DNA from: Prevotella sp. E15-22
Lineage (GTDB): Bacteria > Bacteroidota > Bacteroidia > Bacteroidales > Bacteroidaceae
Length of the DNA stretch: 64,000 bases
Assembly (NCBI RefSeq): GCF_023204875.1
Contig: NZ_CP096247.1
Location: 496,001-560,000, forward strand
Direction: 5' to 3'
A program made the position numbers and the translations under genes. The notes beneath the pieces were generated by a model. The model was not told the origin of the DNA and did no database searches. It worked only from the letters and a program-made list of their open reading frames with translations. Each line of letters starts with the position of its first letter. The first letter of the stretch is position 1. Positions 20,734 through 29,279 of this stretch are shown here, piece by piece.

Positions 20734-22425
20734 ATGAGAATGAATAAGAATGGATTTTTTGTCTTGTCGCTGGCTACTGCAGCTGTGCTGACATCGTGCT
20801 CGGGTAAGTTAGGTGCCCTTTCAGCTGATAACTTTAATGTAACGCCTAATCCGCTGGAGTCACAGGCCGGTCAGGTGTCTGCAACCATTAATGGTATGTT
20901 CCCAGAGAAGTATATGAAAAAGAAGGCTGTGGTTTCTGTTACTCCTCAGCTGCGCTTTCAGACAACTCAGGGTGAACGTTTCGTGAATGGTCAGGCCGCA
21001 ACCTTCCAAGGCGAGAAAGTTCTTGGTAATGATCAGACAATCTCTTATTTGATTGGCGGTCGTTATTCTATGAAGTCTAACTTCGATTACGTGCCCGAAA
21101 TGCAGGAGAGTGAGCTCTATCTGACTTTCGATGCTAAGGTTGGAAAGAAGAAAGTGCAGATTCCTGCCGTAAAGGTGGCTACTGGTGTCATCTCTACGTC
21201 TGAGTTGTACAAACGTACGCTGTTGTCTGCGAATGCTGCTCTTGCCGAGGATGCTTTCCAGCGCGTGTCAGAACAAAAGCAAGAGGCTAATATTAAGTTC
21301 CTTATTGGTCAGGCACAGTTGCGTAAGAGTGAACTGCAGAATAATTCTGTTCAGGAGTTTGTTCGTCTGTTAGGTGACATCGTTAAGAATCAAGAAACCA
21401 TGGTTCTCGATAATATCGAGGTTTCTGCTTATGCATCTCCTGATGGTGGTTATCAGTTGAACGAGCGTTTGGCAAATAAGCGTCAGGATGTGACGAACAC
21501 CTATTTGGCTGGCGAGATGAAAAAGAAGAAAATGGACGCCCCTGTTGATACAAAATATACCGCAGAGGACTGGGAAGGTTTCCAGGAATTAGTTTCTGCC
21601 AGTGATATTCAGGACAAGGATGTCATTCTCCGCGTTTTGTCAATGTATCAGGATCCTGAAGAGCGTGAGCAGCAGATTAAGAATATTTCTGCAGCATTCC
21701 GCGAGTTGACCGATGGCATTCTTCCTCAGTTGCGTCGTGCTCGTATGATTATTAATTACGAGTTGATTGGTCGTGACGATGAACAGATCATGGATCAGAT
21801 GAAAGCTGATGCTTCAAAACTGAGTATTGAGGAAATCCTCTATGGTGCAACACTCTATGAGGATAATGGTGAAGCCGAGGCAGCTTATAAGAAAGCAACT
21901 GAGATTTATCCCAATGATGCTCGTGCCTATAATAACCTGGCTCGATTGGCATTTGCCAAAGGTAATGATGCAGAGGCTAAGCAGTGGGCACAGAAGGCTC
22001 TGACCATTGATAAGAACCAGCCTGAGGCAAATGCAAACTTGGGACTTCTGGCTTTGAAAGATGGCGATATGCTGTCTGCAGAGACTTATATCGCTAAGTC
22101 GGCTAAGGCTAATGGCATTGGTGAGATCTTAGGTAACCTGCATCTGGCACAAGGTAAGTATGCTCAGGCGCAACAGGATTTCGGTCGTGTTCAATCCAAC
22201 TCAGCTGCTTTAGCACAGATTCTGAATAAAGATTATCAGGCAGCTGCTAATACGTTGAAGGGCGTGAAGAATGCTGATGCTACTACCGATTATCTGCGTG
22301 CAATCCTTTATGCGCGTACGGGTAATAATGCCGAGGCTGCTACTGCGATGAAGCAGGCTGTTGCCAAAGATCCTTCTTTAGCAGAATATGCAGCTAAGGA
22401 TTTGGAGTTGAAGAAAGTGAAATAA
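20734..22425 (+). CDS. TPR-containing outer-membrane lipoprotein
   Basis: The protein has 563 residues with a lipoprotein signal peptide ending LTSC (Cys about 22). Residues 30-190 look beta-rich. A degenerate OmpA-C-like patch (SAYASPDGG ... ERLANKRQ) lies near 230-255. From about residue 365 to the end there are TPR-like helical pairs (GEAEAAYKKATEIYPNDARAYNNLARL, DAEAKQWAQKALTIDKNQPEANANLGLL). This architecture of lipobox, OmpA-like patch and TPR is familiar from Bacteroidetes envelope proteins, but I know of no defined function. It likely binds a partner protein or peptidoglycan in the periplasm. It has its own promoter. The next gene starts 13 nt after its stop. Confidence 0.82.
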   Translation: MRMNKNGFFVLSLATAAVLTSCSGKLGALSADNFNVTPNPLESQAGQVSATINGMFPEKYMKKKAVVSVTPQLRFQTTQGERFVNGQAATFQGEKVLGNDQTISYLIGGRYSMKSNFDYVPEMQESELYLTFDAKVGKKKVQIPAVKVATGVISTSELYKRTLLSANAALAEDAFQRVSEQKQEANIKFLIGQAQLRKSELQNNSVQEFVRLLGDIVKNQETMVLDNIEVSAYASPDGGYQLNERLANKRQDVTNTYLAGEMKKKKMDAPVDTKYTAEDWEGFQELVSASDIQDKDVILRVLSMYQDPEEREQQIKNISAAFRELTDGILPQLRRARMIINYELIGRDDEQIMDQMKADASKLSIEEILYGATLYEDNGEAEAAYKKATEIYPNDARAYNNLARLAFAKGNDAEAKQWAQKALTIDKNQPEANANLGLLALKDGDMLSAETYIAKSAKANGIGEILGNLHLAQGKYAQAQQDFGRVQSNSAALAQILNKDYQAAANTLKGVKNADATTDYLRAILYARTGNNAEAATAMKQAVAKDPSLAEYAAKDLELKKVK

Positions 22426-22438
22426 TTCTTTGGTGTAT

Positions 22439-23455
22439 ATGAAGAGAATCTTCAAAGTTCACCATTTATCGATTATTCTTGTAATCCTCTTCGGTCTGAT
22501 GTCTTGTGGCGAGTCCAACAAAGACTTCAGACTGGAGGGGAAATTTAAGAATATAAATCAGGGCGAGTTTTATATTTACGACCTTGAGACAGGACGAAAG
22601 GATACCATTGGACTTAATGACGGAAAGTTTTCTTACCGCACTCCAATGTCAGATACTATTGTCTTGACTTTGCTTTTCCCTAACTATTCTGAACTGCCTA
22701 TTTTTGCGCAACCAGGAGCACACCTGAAGATTGAGGGTGATGTGTCACATCTGAAGGAAACAACTGTTACTGGTACTGATGAAAATAAGCAGATGACTGA
22801 CTTCCGATTGGAAACTGCCGATATGATGCCTCCGGCAGTGATTAAAAAAGCTGAAAAGTTTATCCTTGATCATCCACAATCGCCTGTTAGCTCATATCTT
22901 TTGCGACGTTATTTCCTCCAGTCGGTCGATGTTGACTTCTCAAAAGCATATCAGTTATGTAATAGGTTGCTGGAAGCCCGTCCAACAGATCTTTCACTTT
23001 TGCAATTACAAAAGCGTTTGGGTGCCATGAAACAATATCGTAGTAGTGGTACTCTGCCACATTTCTCGGCAAAGGACACTAACGGAAAACTTGTCACTGA
23101 TAGTCTGTTGAATGCTAAAGCCAACGTTATTATGGTTTGGGCTTCATGGAATCAAGACTCACAGGGCATTCTCCGACGCTTGCACCAGTTGAGGAAAGAG
23201 CATCCAAAGGATATCAATGTTGTCAGCATCTGTGTGGATGCATCGCCCAGTGAAGGCGCTTATGTGTTGAGATACGACAGCATTCAGTGGCCGAATATCT
23301 GTGATGGGCAGTTATGGGATTCGCCGGTGATGACACAATTAGGTATTTCTTTTGTGCCAGATAATATAGTTATCGATAAAAAACGAAAGATTGTTGGCCG
23401 TTCACTGCGAGGCGAGCAGTTGGTCGAAAAGATAGAATCGCTTTTGAAAGAATAA
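22439..23455 (+). CDS. DUF4369/thioredoxin-fold lipoprotein without redox cysteines
   Basis: The protein has about 338 residues. The signal peptide ends LMSC, so it is a lipoprotein. Residues about 25-110 resemble DUF4369 (FRLEGKFKNINQGEFYIYDLETGRKDTIGL). After a helical linker, a thioredoxin/AhpC-like domain starts near 205 (LPHFSAKDTNGK) with NVIMVWASWNQDS where active family members have WxxWCxxC, followed by VVSICVDA and a cis-Pro-like SFVPDNIVID. Both catalytic cysteines are therefore absent, and it may serve binding rather than redox chemistry. The start was moved from 22430 (TTG) to ATG 22439. It appears co-transcribed with the TPR lipoprotein, and the yifB-like gene follows 7 nt later. 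Confidence 0.82.
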   Translation: MKRIFKVHHLSIILVILFGLMSCGESNKDFRLEGKFKNINQGEFYIYDLETGRKDTIGLNDGKFSYRTPMSDTIVLTLLFPNYSELPIFAQPGAHLKIEGDVSHLKETTVTGTDENKQMTDFRLETADMMPPAVIKKAEKFILDHPQSPVSSYLLRRYFLQSVDVDFSKAYQLCNRLLEARPTDLSLLQLQKRLGAMKQYRSSGTLPHFSAKDTNGKLVTDSLLNAKANVIMVWASWNQDSQGILRRLHQLRKEHPKDINVVSICVDASPSEGAYVLRYDSIQWPNICDGQLWDSPVMTQLGISFVPDNIVIDKKRKIVGRSLRGEQLVEKIESLLKE

Positions 23456-23462
23456 CACTTTT

Positions 23463-25010
23463 ATGTTAGTAAAGACACACTGTGCTGCAGTGATGGGCCT
23501 TGAGGCCGTAGCCGTAACCATTGAAGTGAATATTGCTCGTGGTACTATGCTCCATCTGTCTGGCTTGGCAGATACGGCAGTACGCGAGAGTATTGATCGA
23601 ATACGTGCAGCACTAAGTAATACAGGTTATAAGTTTCCTACCGCAGATATAACCATCAATATGGCTCCTGCCGATATCCGAAAGGAGGGTAGTGGTTATG
23701 ATCTTCCATTGGCCATTGCTATACTAGCTGCCAATGGTAAGATTACCTGTGATGGATTGGAGAACTATATGTTGGTTGGTGAGTTGGGTCTGGATGGTCA
23801 GCTGCAGCCAATCCGTGGTGCTCTGCCCATTGCCATCAAAGCACGAGCTGAGAAGTTTAAGGGACTTATTGTGCCTAGTCAGAATGTACGCGAGGCTGCT
23901 GTGGTTAATAATCTTGAGGTCTACGGCATGGACACCCTGTATGATGTCATCAAGTTCTTTAATGATGGTCCTTTGTTTGAACCAACGGTGATCGATACCC
24001 GTAAGGAGTTCTTTGACCATCAGCAGCAGTTTGAATACGACTTTGCCGATGTGCGTGGTCAGGAGAGTGTGAAAAGGGCTCTGGAGGTGGCCGCCGCTGG
24101 TGGTCATAACCTTATCATGATTGGCCCTCCGGGTAGTGGTAAGTCTATGATGGCCAAGCGTTTGCCCAGTATTCTGCCTCCGTTGTCACTTAGTGAGAGT
24201 CTTGAGACTACGCAAATTCACTCTGTGGCAGGAAAACTCAGTCGCGATACGAGTCTTATCAGTCAGCGCCCATTCCGTTCGCCTCATCACACTGTGTCGC
24301 AGGTAGCCCTTGTGGGTGGTGGCAACAATCCTCAGCCGGGAGAGATATCTTTGGCTCATAATGGTGTGCTCTTCCTTGACGAGTTGCCTGAGTTTAATCG
24401 TTCCGTTCTTGAGGTATTGCGCCAACCTTTGGAAGACCGTACCATTACCATCAGTCGTGCCAAGTACAATGTGCAATACCCCTGTTCATTTATGTTTATT
24501 GCCTCAATGAATCCCTGTCCCTGTGGTTATTATGGCGATCCCACTCACCATTGTGTTTGTACGCCTGGACAGATTCAGCGATATATGAACAAGATCTCTG
24601 GACCCTTGCTTGATCGTATCGATATTCATTGCGAGATTCAGGCTGTTCCCTTTGCAGAACTCAGTAAGATGCAGCCTGGCGAACCGTCAACCACTATTCG
24701 CGAGCGTGTCATTGCAGCCCGCAAGATTCAGGAGGAACGTTTCAAACCCTATAAAGGTATTCATTGCAACGCGATGATGAGCGAAAAGATGTTGCATGAG
24801 TTTGCAGAGCCGGACGAAGCTAGTCTGGATATGTTGCGTGTTGCTATGGAGCGTCTGAAACTCTCTGCTCGTGCCTACAGTCGCATCATTAAGGTTGCCC
24901 GTACCATTGCCGATCTTGCCGGTTCTGAGAAAGTTGAGACGATGCATATTGCTGAAGCTATCGGTTATCGTAACTTGGATAGGGGCGATTGGGCTGAACG
25001 GGGCATATAA
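23463..25010 (+). CDS. YifB/ComM family magnesium-chelatase-like AAA+ ATPase
   Basis: The protein has 515 residues. The N-terminal S5/Lon-like domain (GLADTAVRESIDRIRAAL, ITINMAPADIRKEG) precedes a RuvB-like AAA+ module. That module has Walker A GPPGSGKSMMAKRL (near residue 222), Walker B VLFLDELPEF, and a Cys cluster CPCGYYGDPTHHCVCTPGQ typical of this family. A C-terminal Mg-chelatase lid (SARAYSRIIKVARTIADL) follows. ComM, the family member studied in naturally competent bacteria, is a helicase that extends branch migration during uptake of homologous DNA; in Bacteroidetes the role is not established. It is third in a run with two lipoproteins and ends before a strong terminator at 25128. 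Confidence 0.9.
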   Translation: MLVKTHCAAVMGLEAVAVTIEVNIARGTMLHLSGLADTAVRESIDRIRAALSNTGYKFPTADITINMAPADIRKEGSGYDLPLAIAILAANGKITCDGLENYMLVGELGLDGQLQPIRGALPIAIKARAEKFKGLIVPSQNVREAAVVNNLEVYGMDTLYDVIKFFNDGPLFEPTVIDTRKEFFDHQQQFEYDFADVRGQESVKRALEVAAAGGHNLIMIGPPGSGKSMMAKRLPSILPPLSLSESLETTQIHSVAGKLSRDTSLISQRPFRSPHHTVSQVALVGGGNNPQPGEISLAHNGVLFLDELPEFNRSVLEVLRQPLEDRTITISRAKYNVQYPCSFMFIASMNPCPCGYYGDPTHHCVCTPGQIQRYMNKISGPLLDRIDIHCEIQAVPFAELSKMQPGEPSTTIRERVIAARKIQEERFKPYKGIHCNAMMSEKMLHEFAEPDEASLDMLRVAMERLKLSARAYSRIIKVARTIADLAGSEKVETMHIAEAIGYRNLDRGDWAERGI

Positions 25011-25127
25011 TTTGTTCCTTCGATAAATGTAGTTCAAAAAAAGTGTATCATGTTATCTCCATGCGTGATGATTTCCGAACAATCTATGGACCGGATGTGG
25101 TAAAGACAGACTTTGTGTTTAAATAAA

Positions 25128-25162
25128 AAAAAGAGGTTGCTCATTTTGAGCAACCTCTTTTT
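25128..25162. terminator. Bidirectional terminator after the yifB-like gene
   Basis: The perfect 16-bp stem AAAAAGAGGTTGCTCA / TGAGCAACCTCTTTTT has a TTT loop and lies between the plus-strand yifB-like gene and the minus-strand tRNA-Leu. Confidence 0.88.
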
Positions 25163-25167
25163 CGCTA

Positions 25168-25283
25168 GCAAGTGCCGCGAGCGGGCATTCGCCCTTTGTG
25201 CCATTTCTTGCCGTTGGCAAGTGCCGCGAGCGGGCATTCGCCCTTTGCGCCATTTCTTGCCGTTGGCAAGTGCCGCGAGCGGG
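25168..25283. repeat. 49-bp tandem repeats extending from the tRNA-Leu 3' end
   Basis: GCAAGTGCCGCGAGCGGG occurs at 25168, 25217 and 25266, i.e. every 49 bp; the last copy runs into the tRNA gene (its 3' acceptor and T arm). The two full intervening units differ at single positions such as GTG/GCG. Each carries two small hairpins, GGGC-ATTC-GCCC and TTGCC-GTT-GGCAA. Confidence 0.85.
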
Positions 25284-25355
25284 ACTCGAACCCGCACAAC
25301 CATTTCTGGTCAAGGGATTTTAAGTCCCTCGTGTCTACCATTCCACCATCGCGGC
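25271..25355 (-). tRNA. tRNA-Leu (TAA)
   Basis: An 85-nt class II tRNA: acceptor GCCGCGA/TCGCGGC, anticodon TAA (25320-25322 on the other strand) in loop CTTAAAA, a variable arm CCAGAAATGG, and T loop GTTCGAGTC. CCA is not encoded. Its 3' end is duplicated downstream in the 49-bp repeats. Confidence 0.95.
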
Positions 25356-25423
25356 AGCTGTTAAGCGGGTGCAAAGGTAATGCTATTTCTCGGAATATCC
25401 AAGATTTTTGGGTGTTTTTTTTA

Positions 25424-26002
25424 TCAGTTATGCACAACAAGTCGGCCATCCACAGGGTTATGGGCTACATAACGATACTGAATAAGCATCTTGTCACCAT
25501 CATGTCCGTTTCTTACAATATAACCATCGTCGTTATCTTGATTATAAACGCGTTTACATTTAGCACATTCCAAGTAGCGTCCGTTGTCAGTCCAGTGCAG
25601 TTCGTATTTTGGCATGCCATACTCCTCTAGGCAGTTGGGGCATTGCAGGTCGAAGGCTTTTAAGCCAAATGCATTGGAATGACCGATAATCAGTCCTTTA
25701 CCTGCTCCCATATTGTTGTACGATAGTTTCTCGTTGCCAATGGCTGTGTTCATTACCAAATCCAAATCTGGAGCTTCCCATTTGCCTTGGTTTGGCGTTA
25801 GTTTTAAGTGGGTAACTTTTCGTTCCGATGATGGTTTGACGATACAAAACATACCAGGGCTTTCCACGGCGCGTGTCAAAGCACTAGTAGGGTAGATGTT
25901 CGTAAAGAACACGAAGTTCACGGGATAGTAGGTGTTGTATTTATTATCTACACCACACGCCATGAACAGCCCCATCAGCACCAATGCTATCAACCTTCGC
26001 AT
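25424..26002 (-). CDS. Lipoprotein with paired CxxC motifs, function unknown
   Basis: The protein has 192 residues. The signal peptide has lipobox FMAC (Cys 16). Four cysteines in two CxxC pairs (CPNC 121-124 and CAKC 146-149), 21 residues apart, resemble a zinc-ribbon or other metal site. Histidines typical of a Rieske centre are not placed correctly, so I do not call it Rieske. The start overlaps the end of argH by 13 nt, which suggests translational coupling to the pyrE-argH operon. I do not recognise a family name. A metal-binding lipoprotein tied to an amino-acid/nucleotide operon is unexpected. Confidence 0.75.
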   Translation of the reverse strand: MRRLIALVLMGLFMACGVDNKYNTYYPVNFVFFTNIYPTSALTRAVESPGMFCIVKPSSERKVTHLKLTPNQGKWEAPDLDLVMNTAIGNEKLSYNNMGAGKGLIIGHSNAFGLKAFDLQCPNCLEEYGMPKYELHWTDNGRYLECAKCKRVYNQDNDDGYIVRNGHDGDKMLIQYRYVAHNPVDGRLVVHN

Positions 26003-27339
26003 GAACTCAGAAGATTCTTTTCAGCTTGTTCTACGCGTTCAAAACCGAAACCGCCAAGAGTCTGCTTCATCAGTGCCGCAATCTGGTCGTTCATCAGATT
26101 GCCGATAGATCCCTCGTGGGTGTGATGAATATCCTTGTTGGGCGTGAACTTACCGGCCTCAATGTCGAGTCCTACTTTTTTATATGCATCGCGGAAAGGC
26201 ATACCTTCTGCAGCCAGTCTGTTCACCTCTTCTACCGAGAACATCGGGTCGTAGCGAGGGTCATCAAGGATATGGTCGTTCACCTCTATGCGATTGATGA
26301 TATAGGCCGCCATGCGCAGACAGTCGAGCAGTTCGTCGAAAGCAGGCAGGAATACTTCTTTGATAATCTGCAAGTCGCGGAAATAACCCACGGGCAGATT
26401 GTTCATCATCAGCGTGATCTGTTGGGGGAGACTCTGCAACTTGTTCGACTTCGAACGGATGAGCTCGAAGACATCGGGGTTTTTCTTATGTGGCATGATG
26501 CTGGAGCCTGTAGTGCATTCCTTGGGAAGTTTTACAAAACCGAAGTTCTGACAATTGAACATGCAGGCGTCAAAGGCCAACTTTGCCATGGTACCAGCAA
26601 TCGTTGCAATGGCAAAGCCCACGTTGCGCTCCATCTTGCCGCGGCCCATCTGTGCATAGACCACGTTATAGTCCATTGAGTCGAAACCCAGAAGGTCGGT
26701 GGTCATCTGCCGTTTCAGGGGGAACGAACTGCCATATCCTGCTGCCGAACCTAACGGATTGCGGTTGGTCATCTTATAGGCCGCCTGTAGGAAGAGCATA
26801 TCGTCGGCCAGACTTTCGGCATAGGCACCAAACCATAATCCGAATGACGATGGCATCGCTACTTGCAGATGGGTGTAGCCAGGCATCAGCACGTTCTTGT
26901 ACTGATTACTCTTGGCGATGAGTTGGTCGAAAAGGTCTTTTACAGCTTCGGCCACCAACTGCAACTGATGTCGTGTGAAAAGCTTTAGGTCAACCAATAC
27001 TTGGTCGTTGCGAGAACGTCCTGAGTGGATCTTCTTACCCATGTCGCCCAGTTTGCGGGTGAGCATCAGTTCTACCTGTGAGTGCACATCCTCGATGCCA
27101 TCCTCAATAACAAACTCACCGCGTTGTGCCTGCTCATAGATGTTCTTCAGTTCCTTCAGCAGAATGGGTAGTTCGTCTTTCCCCAATAGGCCAATGCTCT
27201 CAAGCATGGTGATGTGCGCCATTGAGCCAAGCACATCGTAAGGTGCCAAGTATAAGTCCATCTCGCGGTCACGCCCCACGGTGAAGCGTTCAATCTCGCT
27301 GTTTATCTCAAAGTCTTTTTCCCAAAGCTTCTGTGCCAT
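25990..27339 (-). CDS. argH: Argininosuccinate lyase
   Basis: The 449-residue enzyme cleaves argininosuccinate to arginine and fumarate, the last step of arginine synthesis. The fumarase/aspartase superfamily signature GSSIMPHKKNPD is present around residue 275, as are SRNDQV (substrate site) near 110 and the catalytic-region motif PGYTHLQ. Length is normal. It is in an operon behind pyrE and an SRPBCC gene and overlaps the following lipoprotein gene. No other arginine biosynthesis genes are in the window. Start: ATG complement at 27337-27339. Confidence 0.95.
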   Translation of the reverse strand: MAQKLWEKDFEINSEIERFTVGRDREMDLYLAPYDVLGSMAHITMLESIGLLGKDELPILLKELKNIYEQAQRGEFVIEDGIEDVHSQVELMLTRKLGDMGKKIHSGRSRNDQVLVDLKLFTRHQLQLVAEAVKDLFDQLIAKSNQYKNVLMPGYTHLQVAMPSSFGLWFGAYAESLADDMLFLQAAYKMTNRNPLGSAAGYGSSFPLKRQMTTDLLGFDSMDYNVVYAQMGRGKMERNVGFAIATIAGTMAKLAFDACMFNCQNFGFVKLPKECTTGSSIMPHKKNPDVFELIRSKSNKLQSLPQQITLMMNNLPVGYFRDLQIIKEVFLPAFDELLDCLRMAAYIINRIEVNDHILDDPRYDPMFSVEEVNRLAAEGMPFRDAYKKVGLDIEAGKFTPNKDIHHTHEGSIGNLMNDQIAALMKQTLGGFGFERVEQAEKNLLSSCEG

Positions 27340-27368
27340 CTTTCAAAATATGTTATATCGTTATTCCC

Positions 27369-27782
27369 TTAAACATAAGGAACCTGTGCCAGTGCATCGG
27401 CAATCTTCTCCACGCCGTCCTGAATGGGACCGTTAACCATAGCTGCCAGCATAAAGGGGATGTCGGCCTTTACTGTGATTTTCATCTTCGATGCGTTATC
27501 ATTGACGGGCAGTACCTGAATCCAGAGATTAAAGGGCATGGGCGACTGTACCGTCTCGAACTTCACGCACTTAGGTTCTTCACGCTCCACAATCTTCAGT
27601 GTTATCTGTCCCACGGGTGGCACGTTGATGCTCACCGAGTCATGGTCGAACGAGAAATCCTTCACCTTATCCTCGGGGATGCGATCGCGTACGCGTTCGA
27701 GGTTACTCAAATCGCTGATATTGCGGTAGACGGCCTCCTGTGAATATGGAATCTGCTTAATGCTACTTTCGAATTTCTTCAT
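27369..27782 (-). CDS. SRPBCC (START-like) fold protein
   Basis: The protein has 137 residues and no signal peptide. It starts with FESSIKQIPYSQEAVYRNISDLSNLE and then has alternating beta segments (VSINVPPVGQITLKIVEREEP, FNLWIQVLP, KMKITVKADIPF). It ends with a long helix containing NGPIQDGVEKIADALAQ. This is the pattern of the SRPBCC/polyketide-cyclase-like superfamily. Small proteins of this type near pyrE are familiar in Bacteroidales, but the ligand is unknown. It begins 9 nt after pyrE and precedes argH by 29 nt, so it is probably in the same transcript. Confidence 0.75.
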   Translation of the reverse strand: MKKFESSIKQIPYSQEAVYRNISDLSNLERVRDRIPEDKVKDFSFDHDSVSINVPPVGQITLKIVEREEPKCVKFETVQSPMPFNLWIQVLPVNDNASKMKITVKADIPFMLAAMVNGPIQDGVEKIADALAQVPYV

Positions 27783-27791
27783 AATAGTATC

Positions 27792-28421
27792 TTATATTCC
27801 CCAAACGCTGGGATCCTTTCTCCATTCAGCCAGCACGGCCTTCTCTTCTTCCTTGATGTAGCCGGTTTCGGCAGCCTGCTCAATAACAGCATCGTAATTG
27901 CTCAGGGTGATCAGTTTAACGCCTGCCTCGCGGAAAGCCTCTTCTGCCACAGGAAAACCATATGTGAACGAAGCCACCATGCCGATGACCTCTACACCAT
28001 ATTCACGCAGAGCAGCCACAGCCTTCAGACTGCTGCCACCGGTAGAAATCAAATCTTCTACCACAATCACCTTCGAGCCCTTCTTTATCTCGCCTTCCAC
28101 CTGGTTGCCCATGCCGTGATCTTTCGGCTTCGGACGAACATAGCAGTAGGGCAGACCCAATTCTTCGGCTACCAATGCACCCTGTGCAATGGCACCAGTG
28201 GCTACACCTGCCACAGCATCAGCCTCAGGGAAGTTCTCCTGAATGACATGACAGAGCTCCAACTTTACGAACGAACGCAGACTAGGGTGTCCCAAAGTCT
28301 TTCTGTTGTCTGTATAAATGGGTGATTTCCAGCCGCTTGCCCATGTGAATGGGTCGTTGGGTTGCAGTTTGATGGCTTTGATGTCCATCAGCTTCTGTGC
28401 GAATTGTTTCTTAATATCCAT
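27792..28421 (-). CDS. pyrE: Orotate phosphoribosyltransferase
   Basis: The 209-residue enzyme converts orotate and PRPP to OMP in pyrimidine synthesis. The PRPP-binding motif VIVVEDLISTGGSS is clear, as are ASGWKSPIYTDNR near the N-terminus and the catalytic-loop region RPKPKDHGMGNQVEG. The frame stays open to 28529, but the perfect promoter at 28444-28474 and the family's usual N-terminus (MDIKKQFAQKLMDI) place the start at ATG 28421. It heads the pyrE-SRPBCC-argH-lipoprotein transcript. Its promoter region contains a 28-bp direct duplication. Confidence 0.93.
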   Translation of the reverse strand: MDIKKQFAQKLMDIKAIKLQPNDPFTWASGWKSPIYTDNRKTLGHPSLRSFVKLELCHVIQENFPEADAVAGVATGAIAQGALVAEELGLPYCYVRPKPKDHGMGNQVEGEIKKGSKVIVVEDLISTGGSSLKAVAALREYGVEVIGMVASFTYGFPVAEEAFREAGVKLITLSNYDAVIEQAAETGYIKEEEKAVLAEWRKDPSVWGI

Positions 28422-28443
28422 AACGTTATGTTGATTTTGCTTG

Positions 28444-28474
28444 CAAAGGTACGAATAAGTGAGTGAAATACAAA
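28444..28474 (-). promoter_or_regulatory. pyrE promoter
   Basis: On the minus strand, TTTG (28471-28474), 19 nt and TACCTTTG (28444-28451) match the consensus fully. A second TACCTTTG lies at 28527-28534 within a duplicated 28-bp segment but lacks the -33 TTTG. Confidence 0.8.
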
Positions 28475-28554
28475 AGGAAAACAAGTTTTTCTTTTTATTT
28501 CCGAACGAAAGTACTTTAGGTGAAGCCAAAGGTACGAATAAGTGAGTGAAATAC
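28444..28554. repeat. 28-bp direct repeat upstream of pyrE
   Basis: The segment starting CAAAGGTACGAATAAGTGAG and ending TGAAATAC is identical at 28444-28471 and 28527-28554, 83 bp apart. It carries the -7 box and most of the promoter spacer. Confidence 0.85.
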
Positions 28555-28580
28555 TATGGATAACAGGTCTTTCTTTATTG

Positions 28581-29279
28581 TTAGTCTTTTGTAAACCCTA
28601 CAGATAGAACGCTGATACGTACTCCTTCTGCCTTAGCCAGTTCCTGAGCACAGGCAATGATTGTGGCTCCCGTCGTCACAACATCGTCAACAAGAAGCAA
28701 ATGCTTGCCTTTTATTCTCTCCTCGTTTATTAGTTGGAAGGCGTCTCTCACATTCTCCCGTCGCTCTGTTGGTGACAGGTGCGTCTGACTCTTCACAAAT
28801 GTGTTTCGCTTCACCACCTCGTTGTCCACGGTGATTCCAGTTCTGAGACTAATGCCATGGGCCAATAGGTTACTTTGGTTATAGCCGCGTTGCCAACTTC
28901 TTTTTGTTGAGATGGGGAGAGGAATGATGACGTCGATGTCATCGAAGAAATGAAATGATTGGTGATACTGAGCCATGAGTTCTCCAATTATTTCTCCTTG
29001 CTCCCTCTTGCCGTGATACTTAGGTTCGTAAACCAGCGAACTGATGTAGGAATGACTGTTGAAGAACACCCATGCAGATGCCTTCTCGATGGGGAATTGC
29101 CCCCAGAAGTGTCGTGCCATGTCGTTGTCGTAGGGCGTTTCCCTGAAAGGTGTCACAGGTAGCTCCTTCATACAAGAAGCACAGAGCAGTGGCTCGTCAG
29201 GTGCCAACCTGTTGTTACAGACCTCACATTGGCGTGGCGAAATAAGGTCTAATAGTTCACTCAGAAAACTCGTCTTCAT
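28581..29279 (-). CDS. ComF family phosphoribosyltransferase-like protein
   Basis: The protein has 232 residues. The N-terminal zinc-finger-like Cys pairs are C18-C21 and C33-C36. The C-terminal half is a PRTase type I fold with the motif LLLVDDVVTTGAT near residue 193, and the family segment RGYNQSNLLAHGIS is also present. ComF proteins are linked to natural transformation in some bacteria; in Bacteroidetes the role is not established. The start overlaps the recX end by 23 nt. It belongs to the prmC-recX-comF group. Confidence 0.88.
   Translation of the reverse strand: MKTSFLSELLDLISPRQCEVCNNRLAPDEPLLCASCMKELPVTPFRETPYDNDMARHFWGQFPIEKASAWVFFNSHSYISSLVYEPKYHGKREQGEIIGELMAQYHQSFHFFDDIDVIIPLPISTKRSWQRGYNQSNLLAHGISLRTGITVDNEVVKRNTFVKSQTHLSPTERRENVRDAFQLINEERIKGKHLLLVDDVVTTGATIIACAQELAKAEGVRISVLSVGFTKD

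Noticed and set aside
22430..22438. TTG start for the thioredoxin-fold lipoprotein
   Set aside because: ATG at 22439 gives a normal lipoprotein signal peptide, and TTG/GTG codons just before it are not needed.
25168..25283. CRISPR-like array
   Set aside because: The repeat units are directly adjacent with no unique spacers, begin at a tRNA end, and no cas genes are present.
25113..25630. Short overlapping frames across the tRNA-Leu repeats (PLAALANGKKWHKG-like peptides)
   Set aside because: They are translations of the 49-bp tandem repeat and the tRNA gene; the repetitive peptide is a by-product.
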